Below, one piece after another: positions 1-6,122 of a DNA stretch of 6,122 nt (within the stretch, counting starts at the first letter, position 1; each line of letters begins with the position of its first letter). Both the position numbers and the translations under genes were made by a program. This DNA is from an uncultured Eubacterium sp. (GTDB taxonomy: Bacteria; Bacillota; Clostridia; Lachnospirales; Lachnospiraceae), in contig CAJOQF010000079.1 in assembly GCA_905236295.1 (NCBI GenBank), positions 1 through 6,122 of the forward strand. The letters run 5' to 3'. Below the pieces are notes generated by a model. That model worked only from the letters and a program-made list of their open reading frames with translations, did no database searches and was not told where the DNA came from.

Positions 1-36
1 CTCCGGGATCTTCCTTTCTTTTAAGCATAGAATGAC

Positions 37-65
37 ATCATATCAGTTTATTCCGTGACAATCAA
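37..65 (-). promoter_or_regulatory. Extended -10 promoter for a gene off the left edge
   Basis: On the minus strand a TTGATT -35 box (60-65) is followed after exactly 17 nt by a TATGAT -10 box (37-42). The -10 box is preceded by TG at the extended position (TGATATGAT). Transcription would start near position 30 and run out of the window to the left. An AAAGGAAG stretch (10-17), or the GGAG at the very edge (1-4), could be the ribosome binding site of a leftward gene whose start codon lies just outside. The promoter sits downstream of the terminator that closes the beta-glucoside operon, so it defines a separate transcription unit. The boxes and spacing are seen directly; activity is inferred. 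Confidence 0.55.
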
Positions 66-118
66 TGAGATTAAAAATGGGTCAATTTACGTTGGCAGTA
101 ACAATAATATCCGAACTT

Positions 119-160
119 AAAAAAAGCTACCCTCCATCATATGACGGGCGGTAGCTTTTT
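119..160 (-). terminator. Rho-independent terminator of the beta-glucoside operon
   Basis: The arms at 121-131 and 150-160 (AAAAAGCTACC and GGTAGCTTTTT) are perfectly complementary over 11 bp. After one mismatch, 3 more pairs form (133-135 with 146-148, one of them G-T), leaving a loop of about 10 nt. Read on the minus strand, the hairpin ends in seven consecutive T residues (complement of 119-125). It begins 27 nt after the GH1 stop codon, the right place to end the permease-glucosidase transcript. The plus strand also gives a T-rich tail (156-166), so the hairpin could work in both directions, although no rightward gene is seen here. Confidence 0.9.
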
Positions 161-187
161 CTTCTTAAAATTCTTCGACTTCGGTGC

Positions 188-3401
<3,214 letters not shown>

Positions 3402-3406
3402 TTTTG

Positions 3407-3412
3407 CCTCCT
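3407..3412 (-). promoter_or_regulatory. Consensus ribosome binding site of the PTS permease gene
   Basis: The minus strand reads AGGAGG, then CAAAA, then ATG. This is a perfect Shine-Dalgarno hexamer with 5-nt spacing. It fixes the permease start and supports a Gram-positive host. Confidence 0.85.
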
Positions 3413-3436
3413 AGCTGTTTGCGTTGTTGCTATGGC

Positions 3437-3466
3437 ATTATAATACTAGGAATCTTCGTATGTTTC
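3437..3466 (-). promoter_or_regulatory. Probable promoter of the PTS-glucosidase operon with a weak -35
   Basis: A perfect TATAAT -10 box lies on the minus strand at 3437-3442. Transcription would start near 3430, giving a leader of only about 29 nt before the permease ATG. The -35 position is poor: the best candidates are AAACAT (3460-3465, 17-nt spacer) or GAAACA (3461-3466, 18-nt spacer), with only about three matches to TTGACA. A strong -10 with a weak -35 is typical of promoters that need an activator, which fits the AraC-type regulator encoded just upstream. The leader is too short for a BglG/LicT-type antiterminator hairpin plus terminator. The boxes are observed; dependence on activation is inferred. 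Confidence 0.6.
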
Positions 3467-3488
3467 TCATGTATAATTGTCAGGATAT

Positions 3489-3568
3489 TCAAAAATATTT
3501 GATATAAATTGTCTCTATTTGCATTTTTGACATAATATATCAAAAATTAATTCACATAAATTGATATA
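3489..3568. promoter_or_regulatory. Candidate regulator-binding region: palindromes and repeated TTGAYATA
   Basis: The motif TTGAYATA occurs four times within 70 bp: on the plus strand at 3499-3506, 3527-3534 and 3561-3568, and on the minus strand at 3536-3543. The two middle copies face each other and form a 23-bp near-palindrome (3524-3546). Its TTTTTGA and TCAAAAA arms extend inward through ATA/TAT around a single central base, with 10 of 11 positions paired. A second imperfect palindrome, TCAAA-N4-TTTGA (3489-3502), overlaps the first motif copy. The region lies about 60-140 bp upstream of the presumed operon start. It is the most likely binding site for the adjacent AraC-type regulator, but AT-rich DNA makes such matches cheaper, and no binding is shown. 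Confidence 0.45.
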
Positions 3569-3575
3569 CACTGTT

Positions 3576-5837
3576 TTAGAGGATATATATAATATGTATA
3601 TGCCGGATTTCATTGGGTGCAAGCGATACATTGATTTCAATCGAACCGTCATCGACTGTCATTTGGTTCAGTTCCATTTTGGGAATTGATATATGCCTTA
3701 TATAATCGATTTCTGTTTCACTTATCTGAATATCTTTGTCCGAAGACATACTTTGCATTGTGTCATATACACTTCCGCGACTTTCATTTACAATTCTTTC
3801 TTTTATTAGATACTTTCCGTTTGCAACATTCTTTAACGTAAATTTCAGATTAAGAATTTCGAGGTCATCAAAGAAACTCACCGTATCCTTGTGATCGAAT
3901 CTGCCCTCAGTCAGGTAGTACCTGTGATTTAATCTTTTGCAGTTGTGACATAAGACCAGATAGTTTCCGGTTCCTGATGCAGTGATGATGGATGACTCAT
4001 TTTTTACCAAAAATTCTTTTCCGAGCCTGTTAAAAAAATTAAGTGCATAGTACGTGGGTTTCAACAGTCCATGCTTTGTCACCATCCCGTTTGCACCGAA
4101 TAAAAAACCCGACCGTTCGCAATCTTTATTCAAAAGATCTAAAGGTGTGCCGTAGGAAATGGCGTCCGCTACACCGTAGCAGTCGATAATGGTTTTGACA
4201 AGAAAGGCTCCTCCATAACATGTATCATTCAAAGGATTCATATCACTCCAAAGCTGTCCGCAGTCAGACAAGTAAACCTTTGGCGGCGTTATCCCACATT
4301 CATCCGCTATCCGCTTTATCATATTCAAGCGGTTGACAATAAAATTGGCATCCATGGAACAACGGACCGTAAGGTTTTCGTCGCGTCCCGAGATCAATAA
4401 CGGAATCGCAGAAAACGTCATAACAGACATCTCCAAATTGTTTACCGCTATATAATCAATAAAAAAGCGGATACCTTCTTCATTTCCAAGCGAAAGATTA
4501 GGTCCGCACAAGGCGTCCCTCAAGCCAAATTCAGAAAGGAGTATTTCAAGTTTTTTGACAGCCGAAAAATATCCCGCACATTTTTCCGTATCGAATTGCG
4601 TATCATATTTAAGCTCAAGGCGCCACTTTCTCACTCTCTCAACACTGTAGCGATTTGAAAAGAAGGATAGCATGTCTTTTAAGTACTTATATATTCGCCG
4701 ATTACTTTGCAGCGTTCTGTAATCCAAAAGAAGCCATATTGAAAAATCCAGCTTTACCAAGGCCGAAAAAATCCGTTCCTCTTTGAAGAACGAGTAATCC
4801 GAAGTATCGTAATCACTCGGCATATTGACGGGAACCCTGACATATTTCATCTTCAGTTCATTTTGCAAAGCTATGAGCTGACTCTTGGCGTCGGAGTCGT
4901 TGAATCCGGAAATATCTCCGAGATTTAGTATACTCCTCCAATAATAATTCAAAGGTTCGCTCTCCGTGACATCAACCTCATATTCTCTGACATTATGGTC
5001 GGACGAATAAAATTCCCCCTGTGTCATTACAGCAAGTAGTTCCTGTTCGTTAAGCTTGGCTGAGTCGTTATCCTTATTATCGCTATGTAATTCTTTGCGA
5101 TATTCGCTAGGTGTTTTTCCATATTCATTTTTGAAATACCGGATAAAAGAATTAATGTTCGGGAAGCCATTGTCCATTGCTATACGAAGCAAAGTTTTGT
5201 CGGAATTCTTAAGTTCATAGACTGCGTTTTTGAGCCTCACACTCATAAGATATTTATGGAAACCCATATTTACGGACTCTTTGAAAAAACGCGAAAAATA
5301 TTCCTTGCTTATTCCAAAATGGTCGCTTATCTCCTCAAGAGACAGACTGTCCTTGTAATTCATTTCTATGTATCTAAGAATAGCTTCGCTTCTGTCGTCG
5401 CCACCGTCATTATAACTTGTAACAGAAAAGCTACTGACAAGCAGGATTGCAATCTCCATTTCCAGCTTCTTGATCTCTGCTGTGCTGTAGATATTGTTTT
5501 CGTAGGAAATTGCAACAAGCCTGGACAGCTTATTTCGCAAAAGCACATAGTCGTCGTTTTCATCGTCCGCGGAATTGCAGAAAAAGGTAAAACCTGCGCC
5601 GTTGAATATTTGAGAAAAATCAAACCGGTCAATTTCAAACACTATAAAAAGTGCATCCTGACTGGTTGATAGTAAGATATTATTTTGAGGTGTTATCAGG
5701 AGTATATCCTCAGATTCCAGCTTGTAAAGCCTGTCCTCGATATCTACGGTCAGTGTACCTGACAGGTTGTAGATAATGTATATACTTCTGAAATTATCCA
5801 ATGAGAGGTTATTTTTGTATGCGCCAAATTGTATCAT
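3576..5837 (-). CDS. AraC-family regulator fused to a degenerate GH39-like module
   Basis: This is a probable sugar-responsive transcription regulator of 753 residues. Residues 1-75 resemble the small cupin-like sensor of AraC proteins (IIYNLSGTLTVDIEDRLYKL, then an EDILLITP turn). Residues 150-250 hold the two helix-turn-helix units of the AraC/XylS domain, including SLEEISDHFGISKEYFSRFF and IAMDNGFPNINSFIRYFK, ending in the family's KTPSEYR. A polar linker (251-275) leads to a GH39-like barrel (about 280-610) and a C-terminal beta-sandwich (about 612-753) with GH39-like GSVYDTMQSM. In the barrel, the acid/base motif normally WxFEVWNEP reads WRLELKYDT (405-413), placing D412 at the catalytic Glu. 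The nucleophile segment normally YITEYN reads YLSDCG (522-527), placing D525 at the other. It is probably a ligand-binding pseudoenzyme. The start is fixed by an in-frame stop five codons upstream; the site GGTAGGAA is about 10 nt away. It is well placed to control the downstream PTS operon. The HTH is certain; the GH39 alignment is by eye. Confidence 0.88.
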   Translation of the reverse strand: MIQFGAYKNNLSLDNFRSIYIIYNLSGTLTVDIEDRLYKLESEDILLITPQNNILLSTSQDALFIVFEIDRFDFSQIFNGAGFTFFCNSADDENDDYVLLRNKLSRLVAISYENNIYSTAEIKKLEMEIAILLVSSFSVTSYNDGGDDRSEAILRYIEMNYKDSLSLEEISDHFGISKEYFSRFFKESVNMGFHKYLMSVRLKNAVYELKNSDKTLLRIAMDNGFPNINSFIRYFKNEYGKTPSEYRKELHSDNKDNDSAKLNEQELLAVMTQGEFYSSDHNVREYEVDVTESEPLNYYWRSILNLGDISGFNDSDAKSQLIALQNELKMKYVRVPVNMPSDYDTSDYSFFKEERIFSALVKLDFSIWLLLDYRTLQSNRRIYKYLKDMLSFFSNRYSVERVRKWRLELKYDTQFDTEKCAGYFSAVKKLEILLSEFGLRDALCGPNLSLGNEEGIRFFIDYIAVNNLEMSVMTFSAIPLLISGRDENLTVRCSMDANFIVNRLNMIKRIADECGITPPKVYLSDCGQLWSDMNPLNDTCYGGAFLVKTIIDCYGVADAISYGTPLDLLNKDCERSGFLFGANGMVTKHGLLKPTYYALNFFNRLGKEFLVKNESSIITASGTGNYLVLCHNCKRLNHRYYLTEGRFDHKDTVSFFDDLEILNLKFTLKNVANGKYLIKERIVNESRGSVYDTMQSMSSDKDIQISETEIDYIRHISIPKMELNQMTVDDGSIEINVSLAPNEIRHIHIIYIL

Positions 5838-5860
5838 AAGAACTGTTTCCTACCTTTTCC

Positions 5861-5889
5861 TTTATCAATTCATCCCTGCCTGATGTGAA
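5861..5889 (-). promoter_or_regulatory. Possible promoter of the AraC-GH39 regulator gene
   Basis: On the minus strand, TTCACA (5884-5889, five of six matches to the -35 consensus) is separated by 17 nt from GATAAA (5861-5866, four of six matches to the -10 consensus). Transcription would begin near 5854 and leave only a short leader containing the GGTAGGAA ribosome binding site. No terminator is visible between the upstream gene and here, so read-through from that gene is an alternative. No TTGAYATA motif of the kind seen before the PTS operon was found in this spacer. Confidence 0.35.
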
Positions 5890-6004
5890 TTTACCTTTTC
5901 GCCGTTGCGGGCATCACGCTGACTCTTAAATTTCTCCATTTGGGCTTTGTGATCACAGTTGTCTCTGCCCTGCTTACTCTCTTTTCTCCTAAACCTTTCA
6001 TCAT

Positions 6005-6122
6005 CTATTTTATAACCACCCACATACCATCTCTCTTAGATCCAACACGCTCTATTTTTCCTTTTTTCTGTAGGCTAACAAACGCTCGTTCAATTGTTCT
6101 TTTTGTCACGCCGACAATACTA
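6005..6122 (-). CDS. C-terminal end of a winged-HTH protein, partial
   Basis: Only the last 38 residues and the TAG stop (6005-6007) lie in the window; the gene enters from the right edge. The tail contains VTKRTIERAFVSLQKKGKIE followed by RVGSKRDGMWVVIK. This is a recognition helix, a connecting helix and a wing, ending in an aromatic-hydrophobic strand. The pattern is typical of the C-terminal winged helix in the 'putative DNA-binding domain/divergent AAA (AlbA_2, RecG-like)' proteins of Firmicutes, but other winged-HTH regulators end similarly. The domains that would decide this are outside the window. No link to the sugar genes is evident beyond the shared strand. Confidence 0.6.
   Translation of the reverse strand, partial: SIVGVTKRTIERAFVSLQKKGKIERVGSKRDGMWVVIK

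Noticed and set aside
3472..3477. Perfect TATAAT on the plus strand in the control region
   Set aside because: There is no -35 element at a suitable distance and no rightward gene to serve; all genes here are on the minus strand.
3524..3546. Palindrome as a terminator for the regulator gene
   Set aside because: The stem is almost entirely A-T pairs, and on the minus strand it is followed by TGCAAATAG rather than a T run. It fits an operator better than a Rho-independent terminator.
3402..3575. Catabolite-responsive element (CcpA site) near the PTS promoter
   Set aside because: I looked for a TGWAANCGNTNWCA-like palindrome on both strands and saw no acceptable match.
5256..5669. Plus-strand 137-residue open frame and an alternative minus-strand 90-residue frame inside the regulator gene
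   Set aside because: Both overlap the AraC sensor and HTH coding region in other frames and show no domain; the AraC frame explains the DNA.
5948..5957. TGTGATCACA, a perfect 10-bp palindrome resembling CRP half-sites
   Set aside because: CRP sites need a 6-bp spacer between TGTGA and TCACA. Here the arms abut, symmetry stops at 10 bp, and the inferred host is Gram-positive.
5891..6004. 37-residue minus-strand frame starting ATGATG immediately after the winged-HTH stop
   Set aside because: It has no good ribosome site, no recognisable motif, and competes with another open frame over the same bases; chance is the simpler explanation.

Overview
The window looks like an accessory carbohydrate-use locus from a low- to mid-GC Gram-positive anaerobe, most likely a Clostridia member such as a Lachnospiraceae. 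The reasons are a perfect AGGAGG ribosome binding site, AT-rich intergenic DNA, a three-domain PTS permease beside a GH1 enzyme, and an AraC-type regulator fused to a glycosidase fold. No rRNA, housekeeping gene or other taxonomic marker is present, so this assignment is inference.

Every convincing gene lies on the minus strand, so the locus is read from high to low coordinates. In that order it contains: (1) the last 38 residues of a protein ending in a winged helix-turn-helix (6005-6122); (2) a short spacer with a possible promoter; (3) a 753-residue regulator with an N-terminal cupin-like sensor, an AraC/XylS DNA-binding domain and a C-terminal GH39-like (beta-xylosidase family) module (3576-5837); (4) a 174-bp AT-rich control region with a 23-bp near-palindrome, a repeated TTGAYATA motif and a perfect TATAAT -10 box; (5) a beta-glucoside-type PTS permease of domain order IIB-IIC-IIA (1572-3401); (6) a GH1 6-phospho-beta-glucosidase (188-1582) whose start overlaps the permease stop by 11 nt; (7) a Rho-independent terminator (119-160); and (8) an extended -10 promoter (37-65) firing leftward into a gene beyond the window edge.

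Items 5 and 6 form a complete import-and-cleave pathway. The permease phosphorylates a beta-glucoside (cellobiose, arbutin, salicin or similar) during uptake, and the GH1 enzyme hydrolyses the 6-phospho-beta-glucoside to glucose 6-phosphate plus the remainder. The most interesting element is the regulator. Its GH39-like half keeps the fold landmarks, but both expected catalytic glutamates align with aspartates (D412 and D525). It may therefore be a pseudoenzyme used to sense sugar rather than an active xylosidase. The locus shows no BglG/LicT-type antiterminator gene and no RNA antiterminator leader, so this AraC-GH39 protein is the obvious candidate controller of the PTS operon.
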